From Spirosoma fluviale (lineage in GTDB: Bacteria; Bacteroidota; Bacteroidia; Cytophagales; Spirosomataceae): DNA of 64,000 nt. Positions within the stretch are counted from its first letter, which is position 1, and every line of letters starts with the position of its first letter. The stretch spans positions 124,001 through 188,000 of the forward strand of contig NZ_OCNH01000001.1 of assembly GCF_900230225.1 (NCBI RefSeq). Direction: 5' to 3'. Below, piece after piece: positions 1-8,085 of this stretch. The translations under genes were made by a program, and so were the position numbers. The notes under the pieces are model-generated. The model searched no databases. It was given only the letters and a program-made list of their open reading frames with translations, and was not told the DNA's origin.

Positions 1-735
1 ATTCTGGTGAACTACATTCTGCACATCAACGAGAAAACCCTCAGCAGCTTACCCATGGAGGGCACGTATAGCCTGAAGATTCCGGAAGGCGACAAAGGCA
101 ATGGGTCTGTACTGATCCGGGCGGCTTATACCGACCGGGGCACACCGGCAGTGAAAGGTGGTAAGCCTGTACCAGCCCAGACCGGTGAGCAACTGCTCGT
201 ACTGCGCAGCCCACAGCTCGATGCGTCTACCGCTGCGTTTATTCGCGGGGCCGACGTAAAGGCCAAGGGTATGGGAAAAGGGGAGAATGTGATTCCGTAT
301 GCAAACAGCTACATCGGTTTCCGGAAACTGGATTTAACGGGTATCAAACAGCTTGAACTGACCGCTACCGCTCAGCGACGCGAAGGCAGCTCGGGCGGTA
401 CCATTGAAGTTCACCTCGACTCACCCACCGGCCCCCTCGTTGGCGAAACCATCGTTGAACTGGCCCCGGAAGTGGATATGGAAAAGCTAATGGCCCAAAT
501 GGAAGCCGGTCCCCGACCCGCTGGTGGTGGAAACGGCCCGGCGGGAGCACCAGCAGTTCCCGGCGAACCCGCTAAACCCCGTCCCAACCCCTTTGCCCGT
601 CCACCCGTTTACCTGACGCTTAAAAATGCCGAAGGTGTTCATGACGTGTATTTCGTCTTCAAAAACGATCAGGCAAAAAATAGTCAGCCGCTGATGTCGC
701 TATCGAGTATCAAGTTTATGAATAAAGAGAAGTAA
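1..735 (+). CDS. C-terminal part of a large secreted protein, probably a CBM6-like domain (5' truncated by window)
   Basis: The reading frame is open from the first base, so the gene begins outside the window; the GTG at 7 is unlikely to be the true start. About residues 75-155 contain a beta-rich stretch with ANSYIGFRKLDLTGIKQLEL and a GGTIEVHLDSPTGPLVGE segment. This is typical of the carbohydrate-binding (CBM6-like) tail of large Bacteroidota proteins that combine ThuA and PQQ-type sugar dehydrogenase domains (family knowledge). A Pro/Gly/Ala-rich linker follows at roughly 165-200, then a short beta-rich end (VYLTLKNAEGVHDVYFVF). The catalytic part cannot be seen, so its activity is unknown. 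No terminator with a clear T-tract is visible before the next gene. Confidence 0.7.
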   Translation: MLVNYILHINEKTLSSLPMEGTYSLKIPEGDKGNGSVLIRAAYTDRGTPAVKGGKPVPAQTGEQLLVLRSPQLDASTAAFIRGADVKAKGMGKGENVIPYANSYIGFRKLDLTGIKQLELTATAQRREGSSGGTIEVHLDSPTGPLVGETIVELAPEVDMEKLMAQMEAGPRPAGGGNGPAGAPAVPGEPAKPRPNPFARPPVYLTLKNAEGVHDVYFVFKNDQAKNSQPLMSLSSIKFMNKEK

Positions 736-904
736 TAGTCTGGTAATGAAAGGATTGGCTAGTGTGATGATCACGCTAGCCAATTTTTTATAGCGCCGGT
801 AGGCTACATCATACTTGGTGATAGCGGCAAGCGTTCTGTACATTAAGTCAGTAGTAGCCAGTTGAACTTTCTTACTTTGCGATAAGTATACGTTATCAGC
901 ATCT

Positions 905-1807
905 ATGGAATTACGCCAGCTTCGTTATTTCGTTGAAGTAGCGCAGGAACTGCATTATAGACGAGCCGCCGGTCGGCTTTTTATTTCCCAGCCAGCCTTA
1001 AGCCAGCAAATACAACTGCTGGAAAATGAACTGGGGGTAGAACTGTTTGTCCGGAGCCGACGAACCATCCAACGGAAAGTAGAACTGACGGATGCGGGCC
1101 GGGTGCTCTTAAAAGAAGCCCGCCAGTTGATCCAGTTGAGTCAGCAGGCTATTGAAGCTACCCGGCGGGCGGGATTGCAGCAACCCATTCGGATGGGCGT
1201 TTTCAAGACCTTACTTCGGAGCCGTATCGTCGATGTGATGAATCTGTTGTCGGAGCGGGTGCCGCAGGCGACCGTCAAACTGGTTGAACTGCCTTCGTTT
1301 CTGGCGGTGCAACAGGCATTGATTGATAATACGATCGACCTGGGGCTGACAATTTTGCCGTTGCAGTTCGCTACCCTATCGGCCATTCCATTCACAAAAG
1401 GCTCTACGTCCGTACTTCTTCCACGGCATCATGCGCTGGCTCAACGAGATAGCATTTCTCTGGCTCAGTTACAACACGAGGCATGGGTTGAAATTCCTCC
1501 CCCGCTCAATCCCGTCTTCGAATCGGTTGAGTGGCTTTGCCGACAGGCGGGGTATCAACGGCACATTGCGCAGGAAGTGACCTCGCTCGAACTGCTGGCC
1601 GAACTGGTACAACTTGGGAAAGGAGTGGCCCTTATTCCATCTCATTTCAACGTGAGCCAGTTGGCGGGGGTAGTCGCCATACCCTTGGTCAATCAGCAGA
1701 ACAACCCCTATGCAGAACTGGAACTCCAGCACGTAGTGGCTTATTTGTCGAGCAATTCGTCTCCGGCAATTATTGCCCTTGGTCAGCAGATCCAACTTAA
1801 TACGTAG
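905..1807 (+). CDS. LysR-family transcriptional regulator
   Basis: A 300-residue protein of normal LysR length. The N-terminal winged helix-turn-helix is at about residues 1-60 (MELRQLRYFVEVAQELHYRR, then RLFISQPALSQQI), followed by the linker helix and a periplasmic-binding-protein-like effector domain from about residue 90. The ATG at 905 is preceded by a 170-bp gap. LysR regulators usually control a divergent or adjacent gene, but here the upstream gene is on the same strand and belongs to a different kind of protein, so neither target nor ligand can be deduced. Confidence 0.93.
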   Translation: MELRQLRYFVEVAQELHYRRAAGRLFISQPALSQQIQLLENELGVELFVRSRRTIQRKVELTDAGRVLLKEARQLIQLSQQAIEATRRAGLQQPIRMGVFKTLLRSRIVDVMNLLSERVPQATVKLVELPSFLAVQQALIDNTIDLGLTILPLQFATLSAIPFTKGSTSVLLPRHHALAQRDSISLAQLQHEAWVEIPPPLNPVFESVEWLCRQAGYQRHIAQEVTSLELLAELVQLGKGVALIPSHFNVSQLAGVVAIPLVNQQNNPYAELELQHVVAYLSSNSSPAIIALGQQIQLNT

Positions 1808-1992
1808 TAGTCATTGCTACAGTTAATCGGGTAATTCAGTAGCTCGAAGAAGACGGTCTTCAGTTGTCTACTGCATTGAATCACGAAATAGGGTTCTCCT
1901 GATAAATTAACGGGACATTAACTCAGGAACCGTTTTTATTTGTAGGTAAAAGCAATCGCCTACTCCAGATTTTACGTCTTACAACCAGGAAA

Positions 1993-2502
1993 ATGAAAAA
2001 CATAATCCCATCCCGACTACTGACTTATGCGGTAGTACTGGCACTTCCAATGTGGTTTGGTAGCTGCTCGAAAAATGATAATCCTGACACGGCCTCATCA
2101 ACGGTGGAGGGTAACTACAAAATCAGTGCGCTTACGGCAAACCCAAAAGTTGCCGGCGTGTACGAAGACTTACTGGCTGCTGCTCCATTGCTGTTAACGA
2201 CCACTTGCCTGAACGATATTACATTGACCTTTAAATCGGGTGGGACGATTGCCAACGATAATCCCGTTACCTGTCAGAAAAGCGCCATACCACCCAGTAC
2301 GATCACGGGTATCGATGCCACGAGTACCTGGAAATATGATGCCAATGTGTTGACGCTCACAAAAAGTGATGGGACCAAGACGACCTATGCGGTATTGGGT
2401 ACGGGCACGATCCTTAAATTGCAGTGGAAGGACAGCCAGGACTTTTTAGGTACAGGTACCAAAACGGCCTATACCTACACAATGGACCTCAAAAAGCAGT
2501 AA
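1993..2502 (+). CDS. Small lipoprotein, lipocalin-like, copy 1 of a tandem pair
   Basis: The 169-residue product has a lipoprotein signal peptide with the lipobox ending in SC at about residues 25-26 (MWFGSC), followed by a polar SKNDNPDT linker. The mature part is beta-rich and carries the pattern VEGNYKIS...CLNDITLTFKSGG...STWKYDANVLTLTKSDG, which resembles small lipocalin-like Bacteroidota lipoproteins. The next gene encodes a clear paralogue with the same layout, so this pair arose by duplication. Function is unknown; it probably sits in the outer membrane. A strong terminator follows. Confidence 0.85.
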   Translation: MKNIIPSRLLTYAVVLALPMWFGSCSKNDNPDTASSTVEGNYKISALTANPKVAGVYEDLLAAAPLLLTTTCLNDITLTFKSGGTIANDNPVTCQKSAIPPSTITGIDATSTWKYDANVLTLTKSDGTKTTYAVLGTGTILKLQWKDSQDFLGTGTKTAYTYTMDLKKQ

Positions 2503-2525
2503 CTCTCAATAGAGACTACCGTTTG

Positions 2526-2561
2526 AAAAACCGGCTCATTAACGAGCCGGTTTTTATTTTT
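2526..2561 (+). terminator. Intrinsic terminator after lipoprotein 1
   Basis: Perfect 7-bp GC-rich stem (CCGGCTC at 2531-2537, GAGCCGG at 2544-2550) with a 6-nt loop, flanked by A5 on the left and a T-rich tract on the right. It lies 24 bases after the stop of the first lipoprotein. Confidence 0.85.
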
Positions 2562-2683
2562 CTACTAGGGCCGGACCGTAGCAGGTGTCGGCCGCCAACC
2601 GCTTCATCCACTTCCTGCATCATTTCATACAGCCTAAATGACAAGTCAGGCAGCGTGTCCCTGACGAGGCTTCTCTGGCTCTC

Positions 2684-2691
2684 TACATTTG
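2684..2691 (+). promoter_or_regulatory. Candidate -7 promoter box (TACATTTG)
   Basis: Matches the Bacteroidota -7 consensus TAnnTTTG exactly and lies 38 bases before the ATG of the second lipoprotein gene, after the upstream terminator. No convincing -33 element is visible, so this is a candidate only. Confidence 0.4.
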
Positions 2692-2729
2692 TACAGAACC
2701 AAAGAAACTCAAACAAATACTTTACGAAC

Positions 2730-3236
2730 ATGATGCATGTAAGTCGTTTACTAGCCTGGGCATTCGTTGTCACAATGCCATTATGGTTTGGCAGTTGTAA
2801 AAAAAGTGATAGTAATGGTGGCGATCCGGTAACGCCAAATTCAGTTGAAGGAAGCTGGAAAATTTCCGGGATGAAGCTATCCGATGGTCAGACAACCCAG
2901 GATTACCTGGCCCTGATGAAGGTGTTTGCCGGTGAAGATGTCGTTGCCTGCCTGACCGATATAACGTTTACCCTGAAAGGTAATGGCGCCGTAACGGGTA
3001 CCGATTCGCCAAAATGTAAGTCCGCTGGTGCTGATGATTACAGCCCGGTTGGAAAACAGGCTACCTGGAAAACGGCGGGAAATAAACTGACGATCACCGG
3101 TGAAGATGGACCCTCTACGTACGATTATACCGTAAATGGAAACGTAATGACCTGGAGCATTCTGGAAAAGGATGACATCGATGGCGATGGAGTTCAGGAA
3201 ACTTACACAACCACGGTCGAATTTAAGCGGGTGTAA
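2730..3236 (+). CDS. Small lipoprotein, lipocalin-like, copy 2 of a tandem pair
   Basis: The frame is open from 2424, but the extension overlaps the previous gene and its terminator; the ATG at 2730 gives a proper lipoprotein signal (LLAWAFVVTMPLWFGSC) and a 168-residue product. It aligns by eye with the preceding lipoprotein: the PLWFGSC/PMWFGSC lipobox, a polar linker, VEGSWKISGM, CLTDITFTLKGNGAV, ATWKTAGNKLTITGEDG and a C-terminal YTTTVEFKR strand. The acidic stretch DDIDGDGVQ resembles a calcium-binding loop and is absent in the first copy. Function is unknown. It has its own candidate promoter box and a strong hairpin downstream. Confidence 0.87.
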   Translation: MMHVSRLLAWAFVVTMPLWFGSCKKSDSNGGDPVTPNSVEGSWKISGMKLSDGQTTQDYLALMKVFAGEDVVACLTDITFTLKGNGAVTGTDSPKCKSAGADDYSPVGKQATWKTAGNKLTITGEDGPSTYDYTVNGNVMTWSILEKDDIDGDGVQETYTTTVEFKRV

Positions 3237-3272
3237 ATCACTGATAACAGCCATCCTACACACCTTTACATA

Positions 3273-3312
3273 AAGCCTGCTAAAGACGCGCATTCGAGTC
3301 TTTAGCAGGCTT
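3273..3312. terminator. Bidirectional hairpin between convergent genes, overlapping a stop codon
   Basis: Perfect 15-bp arms (3273-3287 and 3298-3312) with a 10-nt loop. It lies between the lipoprotein gene on + and the glycosylase gene on -, and the right arm includes the first two bases (on +) of the stop codon of the minus-strand gene. There is no long T-tract on either side. Confidence 0.7.
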
Positions 3313-4003
3313 ATTCGGTACATTCATGCAGCGTAGCAATGTAGCTCTCCAGATACGCAGGCATAGCTTTGCTTTTATACTGAAGAATATAGCGGGGATG
3401 GTCGAGGGTGACGATACGGTCGAAGAAGCCCTGCTTATCGTTCAGTCTGCGTAAATACGTTTCGTTTTTCCGGCCCAGGCAAATGGCTACGCGCCTGTTA
3501 CACCCAAATTCCAGTTGCGTACGAACGGTGTCGGCAATGGCGGGCCAGAGGGCTTCGGTAGTGGCCCGGTCATCGTAGAAATTATAGTTTTTTGGTCCGG
3601 TGCCCAGCGTGGCTTTCGTGAGCGCCAGCGGAAACAGAGAGGTCAGAAAAAAGCGTGCGTAAAAGTCCTTCGCACCGCCAAATGCATCAACAACCTGATA
3701 AATGAACCGGCTCGACAGCTCAGGAGTATCTCGGAGGTCATTTTCGATACCACAATATCGGCGCAGGTTCTGGGGTGTTGTAAAGGAAATGCCCGTTACC
3801 CCCGCACCGAACCGCCCCGGATTGATGCCCAGTATAAAAACACGCGGGGTATTATCGGTAAAGAATTTGGTATAAAACTCCGCAACGATTGCCTTTACGT
3901 CTGGCTCTTGATAGGGATTCATGACGCCTATATCGGGCGGAAGATTAGTCGGAGCCGCCAGCGAGTTGTAATACGCAACGGCTTTGTCTGCGAAGGTGTT
4001 CAT
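3311..4003 (-). CDS. SMUG2-type uracil-DNA glycosylase family protein (DUF4918)
   Basis: A 230-residue protein when started at the ATG at 4003 (MNTFADKAVAYY); a longer frame to 4075 would run through a long palindrome and is rejected. It carries the two active-site motifs of the SMUG2/DUF4918 group: LGINPGRFGAGVTGI at about residues 60-75, and a C-terminal DHPRYI, with the conserved Asn and His expected for uracil excision (family knowledge). Between them lie the tryptophan-poor FYARFFLTSLFPLALTK and GPKNYNFYDD segments typical of the family. It acts in base-excision repair in the cytoplasm. No DNA-repair partner is adjacent. Substrate range is inferred only from the family. Confidence 0.88.
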   Translation of the reverse strand: MNTFADKAVAYYNSLAAPTNLPPDIGVMNPYQEPDVKAIVAEFYTKFFTDNTPRVFILGINPGRFGAGVTGISFTTPQNLRRYCGIENDLRDTPELSSRFIYQVVDAFGGAKDFYARFFLTSLFPLALTKATLGTGPKNYNFYDDRATTEALWPAIADTVRTQLEFGCNRRVAICLGRKNETYLRRLNDKQGFFDRIVTLDHPRYILQYKSKAMPAYLESYIATLHECTE

Positions 4004-4019
4004 TGGTAGAATGTTGTTT

Positions 4020-4088
4020 AGACGTGTGAAGGGTGGGTCAAACGCCATATCTCCAAGATATGGCGTTTGACCCACCCTTCACACGTCT
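4020..4088. terminator. Very long perfect palindrome (33-bp arms, 3-nt loop)
   Basis: Arms at 4020-4052 and 4056-4088 are fully complementary around the loop CCA. It lies between the stop of the VWA gene and the start of the glycosylase gene, both on the minus strand. There is no T-tract. It probably ends transcription of the VWA gene, but it is far longer than a normal terminator stem. Confidence 0.65.
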
Positions 4089-4100
4089 TTGAACGTTGCT

Positions 4101-5204
4101 TTACTTAATATTTTTCCGGCGGTTGCGCTGGAAATCTTCGAACATCATGTTGCCCAATCCCTGTAAGCCGCTGTAGTAGGCGCGGCCGTTGTTGACCTTG
4201 GTGAACTCCTGCACAAACTGCTTGAGGTAAGGGTCTGAGGCAATCATGAACGTCGTAATGGGAATCTCAAGCCGACGGCACTGGGCGGCCAGCGTCAGGG
4301 TTTTACTCACAACTTTGCGGTCGAGGCCAAAGGAGTTCTTGTAGTATTTAATGCCTTCTTTCAAACAGGTCGGTTTGCCGTCCGTGATCATGAAAATCTG
4401 CTTATTCTTGTTCTTCCGCCGACGCAGTAAGTCCATGGACAGTTCAAGCCCGGCTACGGTATTGGTGTGGTAAGGGCCAACTTCCAGATAGGGGAGTTCC
4501 TTAGCCTGAATTTGCCAGGCATCATTACCAAACACCACAATATCGAGCGTGTCTTTGGGGTACTTCTGTTTGATGAGTTCAACCAGCGCAAGGGCCACTT
4601 TTTTAGCGGGTGTAATCCGGTCTTCGCCGTACAGGATCATCGAGTGGCTAATGTCGATCATCAGCACCGTCGACGTTTGCGTTTTCTGCTCTTTCTCGGT
4701 TACTTCCAGGTCACGCTCCATGAGTCTGAACTCCTCAACACCGCTGTTAATCTGGGCGTTTTTGATGGATTCGGTCATGGAAATCTGTTCCAGCGTATCG
4801 CCAAACTGGTAAGTACGGAGGTCGCTGCTCAACTCATCGCCCGTTCCGGTATACGGCGAGTTGTGGTTCCCGCCTGACTTGGATCGTTTGAGTTTCCCGA
4901 AAATCTCTTCCAGAGCACTGCGCCGAATCGTCTGTTCGCTTTTGGGCGTCATCACGATCTTGCCTTCCTGGTTCTCTTCTGTCAGATAGCCTTTTTCTTT
5001 CAGGTCGTCGAAGAAGTTACCAATGCCGTATTTGTCATCGGTGAGGCCATATTGCCGGTCGAGCTGGCTCATCCAGGCCATTGCCTGCTCTACATCGCCG
5101 GAGGTGAGCAGCAGCAACTGCTGGAAGATATTCAGCAACTGGTCAAATTTGCTGCCTTCCTTTTGTTCGGGGGGTATGTAATCAGAAAATTGAAAGCCTT
5201 TCAT
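4101..5204 (-). CDS. VWA-domain (von Willebrand factor A) protein, CoxE-/Mg-chelatase-D-like
   Basis: The chosen ATG at 5204 gives 367 residues (MKGFQFSDYIPPEQKEGSKF); the longer frame lacks a plausible start. An N-terminal helical part (about 1-140) is followed by a VWA domain with a MIDAS motif DISHS, then a TDGKPT segment that supplies further metal ligands. Such proteins usually work with a MoxR-type AAA+ ATPase in the assembly or metallation of a client complex (family knowledge). No ATPase is next to it here: pyrB is upstream and a DNA glycosylase is downstream. The protein is basic at the C-terminus (FEDFQRNRRKNIK). It is cytoplasmic, without a signal peptide. Confidence 0.85.
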   Translation of the reverse strand: MKGFQFSDYIPPEQKEGSKFDQLLNIFQQLLLLTSGDVEQAMAWMSQLDRQYGLTDDKYGIGNFFDDLKEKGYLTEENQEGKIVMTPKSEQTIRRSALEEIFGKLKRSKSGGNHNSPYTGTGDELSSDLRTYQFGDTLEQISMTESIKNAQINSGVEEFRLMERDLEVTEKEQKTQTSTVLMIDISHSMILYGEDRITPAKKVALALVELIKQKYPKDTLDIVVFGNDAWQIQAKELPYLEVGPYHTNTVAGLELSMDLLRRRKNKNKQIFMITDGKPTCLKEGIKYYKNSFGLDRKVVSKTLTLAAQCRRLEIPITTFMIASDPYLKQFVQEFTKVNNGRAYYSGLQGLGNMMFEDFQRNRRKNIK

Positions 5205-5221
5205 AAGAATCGTCGTTTGTC

Positions 5222-5242
5222 GAGCCGCAATACCTTGCGGCT
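5222..5242. repeat. Dispersed hairpin repeat, copy 1
   Basis: A 21-base sequence containing AGCCGCAA and its complement TTGCGGCT around the loop TACC. The same sequence in the same orientation recurs at 56444-56465, more than 51 kb away. Here it lies just upstream of the VWA gene start. Confidence 0.75.
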
Positions 5243-5340
5243 TTTGTAGGGTACCGGTCCACCAGCAGAACAGCGCGTTTCGCGGATTTGTTCGGTCTAA
5301 TAAAAGCACTCTTCACTAAGTTCGCCGACTGGCCACCCAC

Positions 5341-6279
5341 CTACAACTGCGCCAGCAGATACAGGACTGCCATGCGAACGGCAACACCGTTTTCGACCTG
5401 ATCCAGAATAATGGAATGCGATGAATCGGCCGCGTCGGAGGTTAGTTCGACGCCCCGGTTAATGGGGCCGGGGTGCATTAGCACAATGGGCCGGTCCAGG
5501 TCGTCGAGCATCTGTTTCGAGATGCCGAAATACAGGGAGTATTCCCGCAGCGAAGGGAAATATTTGATCTGCTGCCGTTCCAGCTGAATGCGCAGTACGT
5601 TGGCAACATCGCACCAGGCCAAAGCGGCCCGAACGTCATGCCCAACCTTCACACCCAGGGCTTCAATGTGTTTTGGGATCAGGGTTTTAGGCCCGCAAAC
5701 CATCACTTCGGCACCCTGTTTCTGCAAGCAGAAAATGTTGGACAACGCCACCCGTGAGTGAGTAATGTCGCCAATGATGGCCACCCGCTTACCGGCCACA
5801 TCGCCCAGCTTTTCCCGAATGGAAAAGGAGTCGAGCAGGGCCTGGGTGGGGTGTTCGTGGGTACCGTCGCCCGCGTTGACCACGTTGGCTTTAATGTGTT
5901 TGGTCAGGTAATGCGGAGCACCGGGACTGCTGTGACGCATCACCACCATATCGACCTTCATGGCCAGAATGTTATTGACCGTATCCAGCAGCGTTTCCCC
6001 TTTCTTAACCGAACTGCCCGAGGCCGAAAAATTGACAACATCGGCGGATAATCGTTTCTCGGCCAGCTCAAACGAAAGTCGGGTTCGGGTCGAATTCTCG
6101 AAGAAAACGTTGGCAATGGTCACATCACGCAGAGAAGGGACCTTCTTGATGGGGCGATTGATGACTTCTTTAAATTGACTGGCCGTGTCCAGAATAAGTT
6201 GAATGTCAGACTCGGTCAGGTCTTTGATACCCACTAAATGGCGGACACTGAGGGCAGTTCGATGGGTCGATTGGGCCAT
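5341..6279 (-). CDS. pyrB: Aspartate carbamoyltransferase catalytic subunit
   Basis: A 312-residue enzyme that condenses carbamoyl phosphate with L-aspartate to N-carbamoyl-aspartate in de novo pyrimidine synthesis. Carbamoyl-phosphate-binding FFENSTRTR is at about residues 59-67, then SSVKKGET, the HPTQALLD motif near 142-149 and HPGPINRGVE near 267. Length and order of motifs match the ATCase catalytic chain. No regulatory subunit gene (pyrI) or pyrR is adjacent, so the form of allosteric control is not visible. The start ATG at 6279 is the only reasonable one. Confidence 0.96.
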   Translation of the reverse strand: MAQSTHRTALSVRHLVGIKDLTESDIQLILDTASQFKEVINRPIKKVPSLRDVTIANVFFENSTRTRLSFELAEKRLSADVVNFSASGSSVKKGETLLDTVNNILAMKVDMVVMRHSSPGAPHYLTKHIKANVVNAGDGTHEHPTQALLDSFSIREKLGDVAGKRVAIIGDITHSRVALSNIFCLQKQGAEVMVCGPKTLIPKHIEALGVKVGHDVRAALAWCDVANVLRIQLERQQIKYFPSLREYSLYFGISKQMLDDLDRPIVLMHPGPINRGVELTSDAADSSHSIILDQVENGVAVRMAVLYLLAQL

Positions 6280-6416
6280 GAGAGCAGTATAACTATAAAT
6301 TGGGCAAAGATAGACCGGAACCCGTTAAAGAAAAACGGCTTCGCAGGATTCGCTAGGCAATGAGGACTTCCGGCCGACGCATTCAGGCTGTTTAGTCAGG
6401 TAGACTACGTTTTCGG

Positions 6417-7841
6417 TTACCGCTTCGCAAAGGGGAAAATAGTGGATTCCATGTGCGATTCGTTCATCAGCTTGATGAGGTAGCGAGCTTTATCAGGAAA
6501 CTTATTGGCCAGATTGTGGCTCTCGAACGGGTCTTTGGCGAGGTCATATAATTCAACAGGCCCATTTGGGTTACCAGCGGCCTGCAACCGAACGGCCTTC
6601 CAGTCGCCCTGCCGGATGGCCTGTTTGCCGCCACCTTCGTGAAATTCCCAATAGAGGTAATCGTGTTTCCGCTGAACACCTTTGCCCGTTAGGGCCGGTA
6701 CAAATGAAATGCCGTCGATTCGGGTCGGTAGTCTAGCCCCGGCCAGTTCCGCAAACGTAGGGAGCAGATCCCAGAAAGCCCCTACGAAATCACTTTGTGT
6801 TTTGGGCTTGATCATACCTGGCCAACGAGCCACAAACGGCTCCCGGATGCCGCCTTCGTACAAATCCCGCTTGACACCGCGAAACCCGCCATTACTGTTG
6901 AAAAATGTAGGGTCACCACCGCCTTCAACGTGAGGTCCGTTGTCGCTGGAAAAGATGACGAGTGTATTTTTATCGAGCCCTTTAGCTTTCAATTTGGCGA
7001 TCACCTGCCCTACGTAGCGGTCGAGTCGGGCTACCATAGCGGCATAGGCTGCGTGCGGGTAGGGTTGCGATGCGTAGCCGCCCGTTTTGGCGTTAGGGCC
7101 ATAATCGGCTCCGGCAAACGGTTTTTCGGTGAATTTGCCTTTGTAACTGGTAAATAAGCTGTCATCCGGCGGAACAAGTTCGGCATGGGGAAGCGTGTAC
7201 GGAAGGAACAGGAAAAACGGCTGACTTCCGGAGCGCTTGTCCAGAAAGCGCAACGCCTGTTTCTGGATAAGATCGGGGGCAAACTCGTTTGTTTGGGTCA
7301 GGTTTTTGTTGGTAGCCAGTACTACTTTTTTATCATTATCCCAAAGGTGATTCGGGTAGTAGCGGTGCGCCAGCCCCTGACAATTGTACCCATAGAACCG
7401 GTCGAATCCCTGCTTCAATGGGTCACCTTCCGAGCCCACCGGTCCAAGGCCCCATTTACCAAAAGCCGCCGTCGTATAACCTGCTTTCTTTAAGATCTCG
7501 GCCATCGTCAGCACCGAGTCGGCAATGGGTTGCTGGCCTTCGGGTTGTACCTCCCGGTTGCCCCGAATGTACGTATGCCCCGTATGTTGCCCCGTCATCA
7601 ACGCTGAGCGTGAGGGAGCGCAGACCGTGGTGCCCGCGTAAAACTGGCGAAACTGAATACCCTCTGCCGCCAAGCGGTCGATGTTGGGTGTCTTAATCAA
7701 GTTCTGACCATTTATGCCGACATCGCCGAAGCCCAGGTCGTCTGCCAGAATAAAAATAATATTGGGGCGACTGGTTTTCTGAGTTTGTGCCTGCAATCCG
7801 ACTGACACAATCAGCAATAGTCCTATTAAAAATTTAGTCAT
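6417..7841 (-). CDS. Secreted sulfatase (formylglycine-dependent)
   Basis: A 474-residue arylsulfatase-type protein. Residues 1-19 form a signal peptide (MTKFLIGLLLIVSVGLQAQ). The metal-binding ADDLGFGD is at about 33-40, and the sulfatase signature CAPSR with Cys74, which is expected to be converted to formylglycine by an FGE enzyme, is at 74-78. SSDNGPH supplies further metal ligands, and the protein ends without an anchor. Members of this family desulfate glycans or small sulfate esters; the substrate cannot be read from the sequence. No FGE gene is in the window. The neighbours (pyrB, GH13) do not form an evident operon. Confidence 0.93.
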   Translation of the reverse strand: MTKFLIGLLLIVSVGLQAQTQKTSRPNIIFILADDLGFGDVGINGQNLIKTPNIDRLAAEGIQFRQFYAGTTVCAPSRSALMTGQHTGHTYIRGNREVQPEGQQPIADSVLTMAEILKKAGYTTAAFGKWGLGPVGSEGDPLKQGFDRFYGYNCQGLAHRYYPNHLWDNDKKVVLATNKNLTQTNEFAPDLIQKQALRFLDKRSGSQPFFLFLPYTLPHAELVPPDDSLFTSYKGKFTEKPFAGADYGPNAKTGGYASQPYPHAAYAAMVARLDRYVGQVIAKLKAKGLDKNTLVIFSSDNGPHVEGGGDPTFFNSNGGFRGVKRDLYEGGIREPFVARWPGMIKPKTQSDFVGAFWDLLPTFAELAGARLPTRIDGISFVPALTGKGVQRKHDYLYWEFHEGGGKQAIRQGDWKAVRLQAAGNPNGPVELYDLAKDPFESHNLANKFPDKARYLIKLMNESHMESTIFPFAKR

Positions 7842-7902
7842 GATGAAGTGGTGTTAGTATCCCGGCGTAGTATTTACGCTGGCTTGCTGTATGGTGTGTG
7901 GG

Positions 7903-7950
7903 TTATCCTGGTAGAAACCGATTTTACAGAACCGGTTTCTACCAGGATAA
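7903..7950. terminator. Hairpin with 18-bp perfect arms
   Basis: Arms at 7903-7920 and 7933-7950 around a 12-nt loop, between the stop of the GH13 gene and the start of the sulfatase gene (both on minus). No T-tract on either strand. The rest of 7842-8085 shows no gene. Confidence 0.55.
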
Positions 7951-8085
7951 AGGCTACAAACAGGAAGTTATACGGCTTTTTGCCACCTTTTTTTGAAAAA
8001 ACAGTGCGTCTGTCAGAGGTATACCGTACAGTGGATACCGATCCGAGCCGAACAGCTGAAGGTACTAACTTAAATACCAGCGTGT

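Noticed and set aside
2424..2729. N-terminal extension of lipoprotein 2
   Set aside because: It overlaps the previous gene and its terminator; the ATG at 2730 gives a normal signal peptide.
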